From Janibacter anophelis NBRC 107843 (GTDB lineage Bacteria; Actinomycetota; Actinomycetes; Actinomycetales; Dermatophilaceae), in the NCBI RefSeq assembly GCF_001570945.1, contig NZ_BCSQ01000024.1:1-48575 (forward strand): a stretch of DNA of 48,575 nucleotides, given 5' to 3'. Under the pieces are notes generated by a model. The model was not told the DNA's origin and searched no databases. It saw only the letters and a list, made by a program, of their open reading frames with translations. Each line of letters begins with the position of its first letter. Within the stretch, counting starts at the first letter, position 1. Made by a program: the position numbers and the translations under genes. Of this stretch, positions 1 to 7,295 are shown piece after piece.

Positions 1-150
1 TTTCCTTGCCCGTGACCACCGGGGCCGGGCCCGCCGCGGCCGCCGCGGCCGGGACCGGTCGAACCTCCGCTGCCAGAGGCAGCGGTCTGGCCGGATGCTT
101 GTTGTTGGTCCTGGCCCTGCTGGTGCAAGGTTGGTCATGTGGTCCGGCGT

Positions 151-576
151 CTAGGCGTCGGCGAGCTCGACGAACGAGGCCCAAGATTGGCAGTCGAGGA
201 AGTACGTCGTGGCGTTGCGCAGGGTGCTGATGCCTGCCAGCCCGCTGACGATGACGCACAGAAACAGGAACCAGTCAGGGAAGTCGAGGGGGCGACCGTG
301 CCGGGGGACGGTCAGGTCGTTGTTAGGGAACTCTTCAGCGATCTCCCAAAACATCGGGGTGGTCAGGACGGCACGGATCTGCTCGCCGACGGAGGCGACC
401 GCGGCCCGCTCACCGGTGCGCGGCTGAGCGAAGGACGTCCCGGATGCCGGGTCCTGGTCGACCTCTTCGAGGGGTAGGCCGAGCATCGCGGAGGCGGTGG
501 CGCTGTCCATCCCGCGCACCGCCTCGGTGCCCGTACTCGCCCATGCATGGATCTCGGACCGGTCGAGCCAGGTCAT
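151..576 (-). CDS. Hypothetical protein, possible transposase N-terminal fragment
   Basis: A 141-residue reading frame from ATG to TAG. I do not recognise it with certainty. Its second half has a Pro-Arg-His-Gly-Arg-Pro...Pro-Asp-Trp entry (about residues 90-102), a hydrophobic helix (about 102-116) and an Arg-Asn...Trp tail. That layout resembles the N-terminal segment of some large actinobacterial transposase-like proteins, which would then continue for several hundred residues; here the frame simply stops. No strong ribosome binding site is seen. It lies on the same strand as the unknown genes at 906-2213 in an A/T-richer stretch, which suits a mobile-element remnant. An intact small protein of unknown function is equally possible. 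Confidence 0.4.
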   Translation of the reverse strand: MTWLDRSEIHAWASTGTEAVRGMDSATASAMLGLPLEEVDQDPASGTSFAQPRTGERAAVASVGEQIRAVLTTPMFWEIAEEFPNNDLTVPRHGRPLDFPDWFLFLCVIVSGLAGISTLRNATTYFLDCQSWASFVELADA

Positions 577-862
577 GACGTGGCCCCGTCCGGTGGCCCG
601 TCCGATGTCAGCTCGTAGGCGGAGTAGGCGGAGTAGGCGGAGTTGAGTCCCCGATAGTGGTGTAGCGCGGTCTGCGGGGATTGAGCGACCGGGCTCTCAA
701 CCTCGCATCGTCTGTGATGCTCCAGAGCCACCTCAGACTCGAGTGGCGGAGGACTGTCAGGCGTCCGCCCGAATGAGAGCTAGGCCGCCAGCTCTGAACG
801 AACGGCTCAGGAAGTCGGCTGTCCCTTGGGGCGGGCGGCCAGTGGCGTCTTTCTGCTGAGGT
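577..862. other. Intergenic stretch with a triple 9-bp direct repeat
   Basis: No convincing gene is seen. At 615-641 the 9-mer GTAGGCGGA occurs three times head to tail. The rest shows no clear promoter, RNA or coding signal. It separates the possible transposase fragment from the end of the 371-aa gene, both read on the minus strand. Confidence 0.5.
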
Positions 863-902
863 GTGGTGGCCAGGCAGGTTGGACGACCTACCTGGTCACC
901 AC
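863..902 (-). terminator. Hairpin terminator of the 371-aa gene
   Basis: Positions 863-879 and 886-902 form a 17-bp stem, with two positions pairing only as G-U, around a 6-nt loop. It starts 3 bp beyond the stop codon of the minus-strand gene ending at 906. No U tract follows, as is common in actinobacteria. Confidence 0.6.
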
Positions 903-905
903 GTC

Positions 906-2021
906 CTAGGCTGCCGCCTGCGGGACAGGGGCAGCCAGTCGCAGTTTGGGCAGCGGGACGTCGTCCAGCGCTGGTGTGTCCCCTATCGCTTTCTGGAGGG
1001 CCCGGCGGTGCGCGACGGCGTCTCTGCGGGTGCTTCTGTCGTTGAGCACGCCGAGAGGGATGCCCTCTTTGATGAGCAGTTGGCTCCAGGGGCGGCCGCG
1101 CATGTGCGTGTCCGTGTCGCGGATTGCCGTGATTGAGCGATGGGCGGCCACACGGTACTCGTCGACCCGCCTGCGGATCTGCTCCACGTCCAGGCTCGAC
1201 GCTCCGCCTCGTTGCTGCTTGACGGTCAGCATGAGGGTGACCCATCGGCTGAATGAGCGGAGCAGGTACGCCTCCAGGGCCACGAGGGTGGTCACGCGAC
1301 GAAGGTCCATACGGAGGGCCTGCTTCGCGGCTGGCGCGGTGCGGAAAGCGAGTGTCTTCTGCACGTCGCTTAGCTCGATCAGGAGCTGTCGGTGCTGCGC
1401 CTTGAACAACTGTTCAGCGTGTGCGATGCGCTCCCAGTCGGTCTGAGAGACGGCGCCCGTGCGCAGGTATGACTCATAGACCTCGGTGTCGATCGTCTCG
1501 ACCATGGCCAGAATCTGGCCCTGCTGTTCGCCGTGGAGGAACGCCTTCAGCTCCCCGACTTCGACGCTCAGGTCCTTGACCATGTCGGTCAGGCGGTCGA
1601 TGGACGCCTGAAGGCACGCGATGGCGGCCATGATGGCCAAGGAGGCTGGGTCCACTGAGGTCTGGCCGACCACCTGGGAGGGGTCTACCTCTCGGATGCC
1701 CATGTTGGTGGCGAACTTGCCGTCCTTGCCCCACGCTGTCGCGTACTTGTATCCATCGGGACGCGTGTGGTGCTTCAACTGGTCCCAGACCGCGAAGTCC
1801 TCCGGGCACGCCTCGAAGTACCTCGCTGAGCCGCTCGACGCGCTGGTGCCTCCTGCCAGGTCCAGCAGTGGCCGGATGTGCTCCCATGCTTGCTGGCCGA
1901 TGGGAATCCATCCTGGGACGTCGCCCTCGGCGTAGACGACCGCTTCCCGCTCGCCCGTCTGGACGATGAGCATCGGCGCGGAGCCAACGTTGTCGTCGAA
2001 GAAGTCCTCATCCGTGGCCAT
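906..2021 (-). CDS. Unknown 371-aa protein of the accessory patch
   Basis: I do not recognise this family. The protein is soluble: no signal peptide or membrane segment. The N-terminal third has Trp/Gly-containing stretches (about residues 36-55 and 95-110) like a mixed alpha/beta domain. Residues of about 125-280 look mostly helical and charged, with regular hydrophobic spacing that could form coiled coils. The C-terminus has Arg-rich and Pro-rich parts. The ATG follows a GAGGAG-type ribosome binding site and lies 6 nt after the stop of the 61-aa gene, so the two form one transcription unit. Divergently, across about 90 bp, lies a protein with an NrtR-like winged helix. Location beside a possible IS remnant and the lower GC content suggest acquired DNA. 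A role in defence or conflict is possible but not shown. Confidence 0.6.
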   Translation of the reverse strand: MATDEDFFDDNVGSAPMLIVQTGEREAVVYAEGDVPGWIPIGQQAWEHIRPLLDLAGGTSASSGSARYFEACPEDFAVWDQLKHHTRPDGYKYATAWGKDGKFATNMGIREVDPSQVVGQTSVDPASLAIMAAIACLQASIDRLTDMVKDLSVEVGELKAFLHGEQQGQILAMVETIDTEVYESYLRTGAVSQTDWERIAHAEQLFKAQHRQLLIELSDVQKTLAFRTAPAAKQALRMDLRRVTTLVALEAYLLRSFSRWVTLMLTVKQQRGGASSLDVEQIRRRVDEYRVAAHRSITAIRDTDTHMRGRPWSQLLIKEGIPLGVLNDRSTRRDAVAHRRALQKAIGDTPALDDVPLPKLRLAAPVPQAAA

Positions 2022-2027
2022 GGTCCC

Positions 2028-2213
2028 TCACTCCTCTGGGCTCTTGGCAGCGTCGGTGTCTTCCGGCGCATCGGTGCGCGACCGACGCTGCAGGGCCTCG
2101 GCAGCGATGACCCCGAGGCCGGCTCCAGCCGGTCCTCCGGTGACCAGCCCGAACGCGCCCGCAACCGCGTCCGTGCCGATCCGCTCCCAGTCCAGGTTCC
2201 CGGTATTGCTCAT
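2028..2213 (-). CDS. Small Gly/Ala-rich hydrophobic protein (61 aa)
   Basis: Starts at ATG behind a well-placed GGAG site and runs 61 codons. Residues about 16-40 form one glycine- and alanine-rich hydrophobic segment with a GG/GP/GAG pattern, followed by an Arg-containing hinge and an acidic tail. This could be a single membrane-inserting helix. It is the first gene of a two-gene unit with the 371-aa protein, 6 nt apart. The divergent regulator-like protein carries a similar Ala/Gly-rich hydrophobic region in its C-terminal third, which hints at a related mode of action. No family recognised; a small membrane-active peptide or membrane adaptor is inference only. Confidence 0.6.
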   Translation of the reverse strand: MSNTGNLDWERIGTDAVAGAFGLVTGGPAGAGLGVIAAEALQRRSRTDAPEDTDAAKSPEE

Positions 2214-2248
2214 GGTGACTCCTTCAGCGAGTGATTTCGTAGGAACGC

Positions 2249-2259
2249 CTCTATTAGAG
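2249..2259. promoter_or_regulatory. Short palindrome in the divergent intergenic region
   Basis: CTCTA-T-TAGAG is an 11-bp inverted repeat midway between the divergent starts at 2213 and 2304. It is a plausible operator or promoter overlap for the minus-strand unit. Confidence 0.35.
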
Positions 2260-2280
2260 TGAGTTGGTAGGTATCTGTCA

Positions 2281-2295
2281 AGTACGTGTGGTACT
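2281..2295. promoter_or_regulatory. Operator-like inverted repeat AGTAC-N5-GTACT
   Basis: AGTAC at 2281-2285 and GTACT at 2291-2295 form a perfect inverted repeat ending 8 nt before the ATG of the NrtR-like protein. The half-site spacing of 10 bp centre to centre suits a dimeric winged-helix regulator, so autoregulation is plausible. No ribosome binding site is visible at this ATG, so the transcript may be leaderless. Confidence 0.4.
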
Positions 2296-2303
2296 AACGG
2301 TCT

Positions 2304-3188
2304 ATGCCCACCTTGCCGATCACGGTTGTAGTCGCCCCCGTCTCTGCCGTCCCAGACGGCGACGGCGATCTTGTCCTGGCCGTATACCGACCGGGAGGGT
2401 CCTGGCTGAAGCGACGCCTAGAGGCCAGCCGCCCCGAGGAGGTTGCCCAGCAACTGCTCGTGGATGACGGGCCGCAACTCGTGAAGGACCTCACCGAGTG
2501 GCAGCCACGGCTGGAGCCGGTGCGTTTCGAGGTGCTACACGACGAGCTTCACTTGCTCTACACCGTGGCGGTGCCACTATCGGCACCTCTCCTCGACTCC
2601 GAGGGCCGGCTCCAGGACATCTCTGAATACAAGGACGACTGGACACGCTTGGGCCGGGCAGACGTGGCGGCGGACCCCCTGGCGGGCCTCACCCGCGAAC
2701 ACTGGCGCCGAAATTTGCAGGAGACGGATGCCGTCCTGAGTCTCCTGCCGAAGTACTTCACGTCACCGCAGGCACGCTCCATCTACGAGAGCCTCTGGGG
2801 CAAAGAGCTCGACCCAGGCAACTTCACCAAATGGATGGTCCAGCAGAACCGCATGTGCGAGGTTGTCGAGGATGCCGAGCTCAGCATCCGTGGCGAGCTC
2901 GACGCATTCGCCGCGACCCGACTCGCCCGTGGACGCGGCCTTGCCGGAGTCTCTCTGGCTAAAGCGGTCCCCCAAAGCATGATCGGGGTCAGTCCGTTCA
3001 TCATCGCTGCCGGGGTGCTGGGCGCCCCGCTGGGCACGGCCGTGGGAGCCGCCGCAGCCGGGTTGGTTGCTTACCAGGCCAAACCGCAGCCCGGGCGGCG
3101 TCCCGCCTGGTACACCGCGCGACGAGACCCCAGCCACGGGCACGTCCTCAAGCACGTATATGTGCCTCGCCCCGTGTGGCGTCATTAA
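2304..3188 (+). CDS. NrtR-like winged-helix protein with hydrophobic C-terminal region
   Basis: 294 residues. Residues about 140-180 closely match the DNA-binding winged helix of NrtR-type Nudix-related regulators: Leu-Leu-Pro-x-x-Phe-Thr, then Ile-Tyr-Glu-x-Leu-x-Gly-Lys-x-Leu-Asp-x-x-Asn-Phe. Residues 1-120 sit where NrtR proteins carry a Nudix fold that senses ADP-ribose, but the Nudix box (GX5EX7REUXEEXGU) is absent, so this part is at best a non-catalytic relative. Unusually, residues about 220-258 are strongly hydrophobic and rich in Ala and Gly, like one or two membrane helices, followed by a basic tail. NrtR proteins normally end after the winged helix. It is divergent from the 61-aa and 371-aa genes. 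It may be their regulator, or a sensor-effector with the helix domain reused. Confidence 0.65.
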   Translation: MPTLPITVVVAPVSAVPDGDGDLVLAVYRPGGSWLKRRLEASRPEEVAQQLLVDDGPQLVKDLTEWQPRLEPVRFEVLHDELHLLYTVAVPLSAPLLDSEGRLQDISEYKDDWTRLGRADVAADPLAGLTREHWRRNLQETDAVLSLLPKYFTSPQARSIYESLWGKELDPGNFTKWMVQQNRMCEVVEDAELSIRGELDAFAATRLARGRGLAGVSLAKAVPQSMIGVSPFIIAAGVLGAPLGTAVGAAAAGLVAYQAKPQPGRRPAWYTARRDPSHGHVLKHVYVPRPVWRH

Positions 3189-3487
3189 GCGATGGGCGGG
3201 CGAGGTCGGGTCTACCGGCTCTAGGGGCGCGGGGCTGACTCTCTTTCACGCGCATCGCGTCCGCAAGCTTGGACGCACCGCGTTACTCAACTCCCGGATC
3301 CGCGTTACAGCCCTTGAATCGCCCGGACCCTGACCGGCCGAGACAGACTTTTCCGCGGGACCCTAGAGGCCCCTGGATGGTGGTACCGGGTGCGGCACCC
3401 CGAGGGAACATTCTTGGGGAGGATACGCGGCTCCCGCCGACGGGGTGCGCGCACCCGCTTGTCCGGGACGGCACCGCGGCCGGCCTC
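3189..3487. other. Gene-free stretch at the accessory/core junction
   Basis: No coding pattern seen on either strand. It holds a 14-bp perfect palindrome of GGGTGC/GCACCC type near 3446-3460 and a weaker one near 3390. The first could terminate the minus-strand operon that ends at 3488. I saw no tRNA, attachment-site duplication or repeat. Confidence 0.4.
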
Positions 3488-5125
3488 TCAGTAGCCCACC
3501 CACCCGCGGCGCTCGTAGTCGAGGATGACCGGGTCGAGGAGCGTCGAGACGTCCACCTCGCGCTGGCTGCGGTCCGGGGGGAAGGTCGCCGCCGCGTCGA
3601 GCACCTCGTCGGTGGCGAAGCGCAGGCCCTCGGGCCGCTCCTGCGGCAGCGCCAGGTCGGGCGTCGCGCCCTCGGCGGCCAGGACGAAGCCCCACTCCCC
3701 GAACGACGGGACGGAGGCGTGGTACGGCACGGTGTGCAGCCCCGCCGAGGCCACCGTCGTGTCGACGCACCAGAAGGCGTCGGGCGCGAAGAAGGGGCTG
3801 CCGGACTGCACGGTAAGGCGACCACCGTCGGCGAGCAGCCCGCGCAGGAGGGAGTACATCTCCACGCTGTAGAGCTTCGCCGTCGCCGTCGAGTCGGGGT
3901 CAGGGAAGTCGGCGATGATGACGTCGTACTCGTCGGGGCGAGCGCCCCCCTTCGCGCTGCTGGAGTGCTCACGTGCCCAGGTGAAGGCATCGGCGGCGAC
4001 GTGCTCGACCCTCGGGTCGGCGAAGGAGTTGTCGGTCAGCTCGCGCAGCGGCTCGTACGTGCGCGCGAGGTCGACGACGGCTGGATCGAGGTCGACGAGG
4101 GTGACCTCCTCGACGTCGTCGTAGCGCAGGACCTCACGCAGGGCGAGCCCGTCCCCGCCACCCAGGACGAGCACGCGGGCGTGCCCGCCGCGCATCGCGG
4201 GGTGGACGAGCATCTCGTGGTAGCGGTACTCGTCGATCGACGAGAACTGCAGGTCGCCGTCGAGGAAGAGCCTCATGTCGCTGCTCTCCGGGCCGAAGAT
4301 CGCCCCCTCGGTGACCACGATGGACTGGTACCGGGACCGCTCCGCATGGACGATCGGGTCGCGGTAGAGCGCTTGGCGAGCGGTCACCTCGAAGTCGTCC
4401 GCACGCGCCGCCATCGTCACGAGCATGACCCCGGTCAGGGCCGTGGCGACGGTGACGAGGGCGACGCGGGGGCCCGGACGGGTCGCCCTCGTGGCCAGCG
4501 CGAGGCCGACGACCCACGCGGCCACGACGTTGAGTGCGGCGACGAGGAGCATGCCGTCCAAGAGGCCGGCCATTGGCAGCAGGACGAAGGGGAAGGCCAG
4601 TCCGCCGACAAGGGCCCCGACGTAATCGATGGCGTTGATGTCGGCCACGGCCTCCGAGGCGCGCTGCCGGCGCAGGCGCTGCATGAGCTCCATGAGGAGC
4701 GGGATCTCCGCCCCGACCAGCCCGCCGATGAGGAGGCAGACGACGACCATCGCCGGGGTGTAGAGGTGCAGCCAGGCGAAGGCGGCATACAGCAGGGGCA
4801 CGCTGAGCCCGCCGACGACGGCGAGGGCCAGCTCCACGGCGACGAATGCCCTGACCGGACGCCGCGTGAGCGGCTTGGCGGCCATCGCCCCGATCCCCAT
4901 CGCGAAGAGGGTCACCGAGATGACGATCGAGGTCTGGGTGATCGAGCTCCCGAGGAGGTAGGTGCCCAGGGCCACGAGCGCGAGCTCGTAGACCAGACCG
5001 CAGGCGGCACAGACGAAGACGGCGGCGAGGACGACCAGTCGGACCACCCGGTTGCCGAGCCGCAACCGCGCGCCGCCCGGCCGCGTCCCCCCTTCGCTCG
5101 TCTCCACGCCCTCGCTCGTGGTCAT
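3488..5125 (-). CDS. Membrane-anchored spermidine synthase-like aminopropyltransferase
   Basis: 545 residues from the ATG at 5125; an upstream in-frame start at 5203 would overlap the preceding gene, so I prefer 5125. The first about 215 residues hold seven or so membrane helices. The soluble C-terminal half has the aminopropyltransferase signature: a GGGDG loop (about residue 320), an acidic strand ending Val-Asp-Leu-Asp-Pro, and Tyr-Asp-Val-Ile-Ile-Ala-Asp-Phe-Pro-Asp-Pro (about 400-410). The family transfers an aminopropyl group from decarboxylated SAM to a polyamine, but the substrate of this membrane-fused subfamily is not established. It is the last gene of the operon DUF4178-DUF2617-DUF4247-DUF350, an association seen across actinobacteria. 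Confidence 0.85.
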   Translation of the reverse strand: MTTSEGVETSEGGTRPGGARLRLGNRVVRLVVLAAVFVCAACGLVYELALVALGTYLLGSSITQTSIVISVTLFAMGIGAMAAKPLTRRPVRAFVAVELALAVVGGLSVPLLYAAFAWLHLYTPAMVVVCLLIGGLVGAEIPLLMELMQRLRRQRASEAVADINAIDYVGALVGGLAFPFVLLPMAGLLDGMLLVAALNVVAAWVVGLALATRATRPGPRVALVTVATALTGVMLVTMAARADDFEVTARQALYRDPIVHAERSRYQSIVVTEGAIFGPESSDMRLFLDGDLQFSSIDEYRYHEMLVHPAMRGGHARVLVLGGGDGLALREVLRYDDVEEVTLVDLDPAVVDLARTYEPLRELTDNSFADPRVEHVAADAFTWAREHSSSAKGGARPDEYDVIIADFPDPDSTATAKLYSVEMYSLLRGLLADGGRLTVQSGSPFFAPDAFWCVDTTVASAGLHTVPYHASVPSFGEWGFVLAAEGATPDLALPQERPEGLRFATDEVLDAAATFPPDRSQREVDVSTLLDPVILDYERRGWVGY

Positions 5126-5142
5126 GATCGTTCGGGTGCCCG

Positions 5143-5565
5143 TCAGGACAGGGAGGCGACGACGATCAGGCCGATCGTCAGCTGGGTCGCCACGGCGACC
5201 CACACCGCCGGGTCCTGGTGCTCATCGGCGATGATCTCGCCGAGGCGACCCGGGGTGACCAGGTCGAGCACGACGAGGGAGATCGCGAGGAGTGCCACAC
5301 CGAGCAGTCCGTAGACCAGGGCGTTGACGAGGCTCATCAGGTCGTCATCGGTGGTCACCCAGATCGCCATGGCGACGATCATGCCCAGCGCGAGCAGTGA
5401 CGACGCCAGCACGAGCGCGGCATCACGGTTGCGCGCCACGAAGACGTGGTGGCCGAGCCGACCCGGCGTCACCAGGTCGACCATGTAGTAGCCGGCCACG
5501 AGGACCCCCATCCCCACGGCCGCGAAGGCCAGGGTCGAGAGCACGTCCATCATCAGGTCCATCAT
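5143..5565 (-). CDS. DUF350 family membrane protein
   Basis: 140 residues with four membrane helices arranged as two repeats; each repeat carries the motif Asp-Leu-Val-Thr-Pro-Gly-Arg-Leu-Gly (about residues 30-38 and 101-109), which is typical of DUF350. The start is the first of two ATG codons behind an AAGGGA ribosome binding site. It follows the DUF4247 gene by about 10 bp and precedes the spermidine synthase-like gene by 17 bp, so the three are probably co-transcribed. Function of the family is unknown. Confidence 0.85.
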   Translation of the reverse strand: MMDLMMDVLSTLAFAAVGMGVLVAGYYMVDLVTPGRLGHHVFVARNRDAALVLASSLLALGMIVAMAIWVTTDDDLMSLVNALVYGLLGVALLAISLVVLDLVTPGRLGEIIADEHQDPAVWVAVATQLTIGLIVVASLS

Positions 5566-5575
5566 CGGTGTCCCT

Positions 5576-6070
5576 TCACTTTCCGTAACCTCCGCCGCCG
5601 CCGCGGAAGGAGCTGCCTCGGTGGTGGTACCAGGGGCCGACGTGGCCCGCGTGGCGTCGATAGCCCTCGTCGAACTCGGTCACCTCGATCTGCGTCTGCC
5701 CGCCCGACGGGTAGACGCAGATCAGCCAGTCGTCGTCGTAGCGCAGGTAGTGGACGTCCTGCGGGTCGGCGCCAGTCGGGCTGGACAGCGACGTGGTCGT
5801 GGCCGACCCCCGCTGCCTCTCGTCGGGCCTGGTGCCGGCCACCACCGCGGCGAGCACGGAGTCGACGTCGTCCGAGGACGAGTAGACGACGGGCCCCTCG
5901 TCCGGGTCGTCGCCGCTCACGTGGGTGTAGTGCTCGCGCACCCACTCGTGGGGGTCCGTGGTGACCGCGGACACGGCCATCGGGATGGCGAGGAGGGAGC
6001 AGATGACGGCGATGACCACTGCCACGCCGGCGATGCAGCCCCAATTCGTGCTGGAGGTCTGTCCGTTCAC
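5576..6070 (-). CDS. DUF4247 family exported or membrane-anchored protein
   Basis: 164 residues. An N-terminal helix (about residues 12-36) is followed by an extracytoplasmic domain with a conserved Tyr-Asp-Asp-Asp-Trp-Leu-Ile-Cys-Val-Tyr stretch (about 111-120) and a Gly-rich C-terminus. This layout matches DUF4247. The GTG start overlaps the stop of the DUF2617 gene by 4 bp (GTGA), so translation is coupled. Function unknown; the operon context links it to the membrane spermidine synthase-like protein. Confidence 0.8.
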   Translation of the reverse strand: MNGQTSSTNWGCIAGVAVVIAVICSLLAIPMAVSAVTTDPHEWVREHYTHVSGDDPDEGPVVYSSSDDVDSVLAAVVAGTRPDERQRGSATTTSLSSPTGADPQDVHYLRYDDDWLICVYPSGGQTQIEVTEFDEGYRRHAGHVGPWYHHRGSSFRGGGGGYGK

Positions 6071-6582
6071 GGGTTCTCCTTCGCGTCGCTGGACGTGGTC
6101 GACGTCGTGACGAGCTCCCCGGTCTGCGGGTAGGCGTGCCAGGTCCGCCACGAGATCGTGCCGGGTGTCGGCTCGTCCGCGAGGAGGGCCGTCACCGCGT
6201 GCGGGTCGCCGGGGAAGGCACCGATGACGGCGCGCGGCTCCTCGGCGAGGTCGGTCAGGAGGGCGTCGACCGCTCGACGCAGCTGCGCTCCGTCGAGCCG
6301 CTCGACGCGGGAGGTGAGGACGTAACCGCCGACGCCGACGCGCTCCGGGAGGGCGTCGGCACCCGGGAGGCCGCAGGCGACGGTCTCCGACAGGAGGGTG
6401 CGCGCTCCGTCGCGCACGAGGACCTGGTGCGAGGCGCCGAGGACGCGCAGCACCAGGGCGCGACCGTCGTCGAGCCCGATGGTCTGCTCGGCGAGCGCCG
6501 GCTGCTCGGGCAGACCCAGAGCCCATCCCAGGCCGGCCGCCGACACATCGGCAAAGGGCACGTGGATCCGGGTGATGGTCAT
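6067..6582 (-). CDS. DUF2617 family protein
   Basis: 171 residues, soluble. The start (Met-Thr-Ile-Thr-Arg-Ile-His-Val-Pro-Phe-Ala-Asp) and the later GVGGYVLTSRVE and FPGDPHAVTAL stretches fit DUF2617. Its ATG overlaps the stop of the DUF4178 gene (ATGA) and its stop overlaps the next GTG (GTGA). Such tight coupling suggests the products are needed in fixed proportion. No enzymatic motif recognised. Confidence 0.8.
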   Translation of the reverse strand: MTITRIHVPFADVSAAGLGWALGLPEQPALAEQTIGLDDGRALVLRVLGASHQVLVRDGARTLLSETVACGLPGADALPERVGVGGYVLTSRVERLDGAQLRRAVDALLTDLAEEPRAVIGAFPGDPHAVTALLADEPTPGTISWRTWHAYPQTGELVTTSTTSSDAKENP

Positions 6583-7124
6583 GCGCCCGCTCCCGGGCGG
6601 ATCGTCAGCTCGGACGGTGGCACGACCTGACCCAGGTGGACCTCCCACTCGTCGCCGAAGCGCTCGCAGCCGAGGAGCTGTCCGCCGTCTGCGTGGTAGT
6701 CCACCCAGTCCGCGGAACCGCTCGCAGCCGTGCCGGTCGAGCCGACTGCCGTGAAAGATGCCGTCCCGCGCTCGTCGAGGCGGTAGGTCACTCCCCCGAC
6801 ACCGAGCTCGGGGTCGCCGACGCTGCCGCTCTCGAGCTGTCCGCCGGGGAGCTCGTACCAGAAGGTGACGGGTGAGGCGGCGTCCGACTCGACACCGACC
6901 CAGCAGCGCGTGCCCTGCCCGTCGGCGACGATCAGCTCGGTCCACCGCGAGCCGTCCTCCATGAGGTCCAGACGGCCCAGCACGGTCAGCTCGTAGTCAC
7001 CCCACAGGACGACACCGCCCTGCTGGAGACCTTGCAGGGCAACAACTTTCGCGTGATCCGGGGACGCCGCCAACGCCGGCGCGTCGCCGTTGCTCGCCTC
7101 GCGGCGGCTCCATGGCCAGCGCAC
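6579..7124 (-). CDS. DUF4178 family protein, first gene of the operon
   Basis: 181 residues from a GTG start behind a GGAGGGGG site. The pattern fits DUF4178: a short Trp-rich N-terminus, then beta strands with Leu-x-Leu-Met-Glu-Asp-Gly-Ser-Arg-Trp-Thr-Glu, a Tyr-Arg-Leu-Asp-Glu-Arg-Gly-Thr-Ala motif and Asp-Trp-Val-Asp-Tyr. It reads as an all-beta soluble protein. A TAGTGT box at about 7160-7165 on the minus strand could be the operon promoter -10. Role unknown. Confidence 0.8.
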   Translation of the reverse strand: MRWPWSRREASNGDAPALAASPDHAKVVALQGLQQGGVVLWGDYELTVLGRLDLMEDGSRWTELIVADGQGTRCWVGVESDAASPVTFWYELPGGQLESGSVGDPELGVGGVTYRLDERGTASFTAVGSTGTAASGSADWVDYHADGGQLLGCERFGDEWEVHLGQVVPPSELTIRPGAGA

Positions 7125-7295
7125 GTCAAGGTCCCCCTCCGTTGTCGTCCCGGGGCCGGACACTACACGGCAGGCGCCCGGGCTGCTGGCGGGGCGGGCG
7201 TCGGGACCGTGACGGCTTTGCCCCCACGACGTGATCTGGGGCACAGTGGGTTGGATGCCCGCGGAGACCCTGCGGGCCACGTCAGAGAGGACGCC

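Noticed and set aside
1-128. Minus-strand open frame from a TTG at 128 running off the window, rich in Gly, Gln and Ser
   Set aside because: Only about 42 codons are visible, the start is weak and the composition could be chance in GC-rich DNA.
3269-5314. 681-codon open frame on the plus strand
   Set aside because: It lies antisense to the spermidine synthase-like and DUF350 genes; its composition (His, Arg, Asp, Gly) is that of a GC-rich shadow frame without domains.
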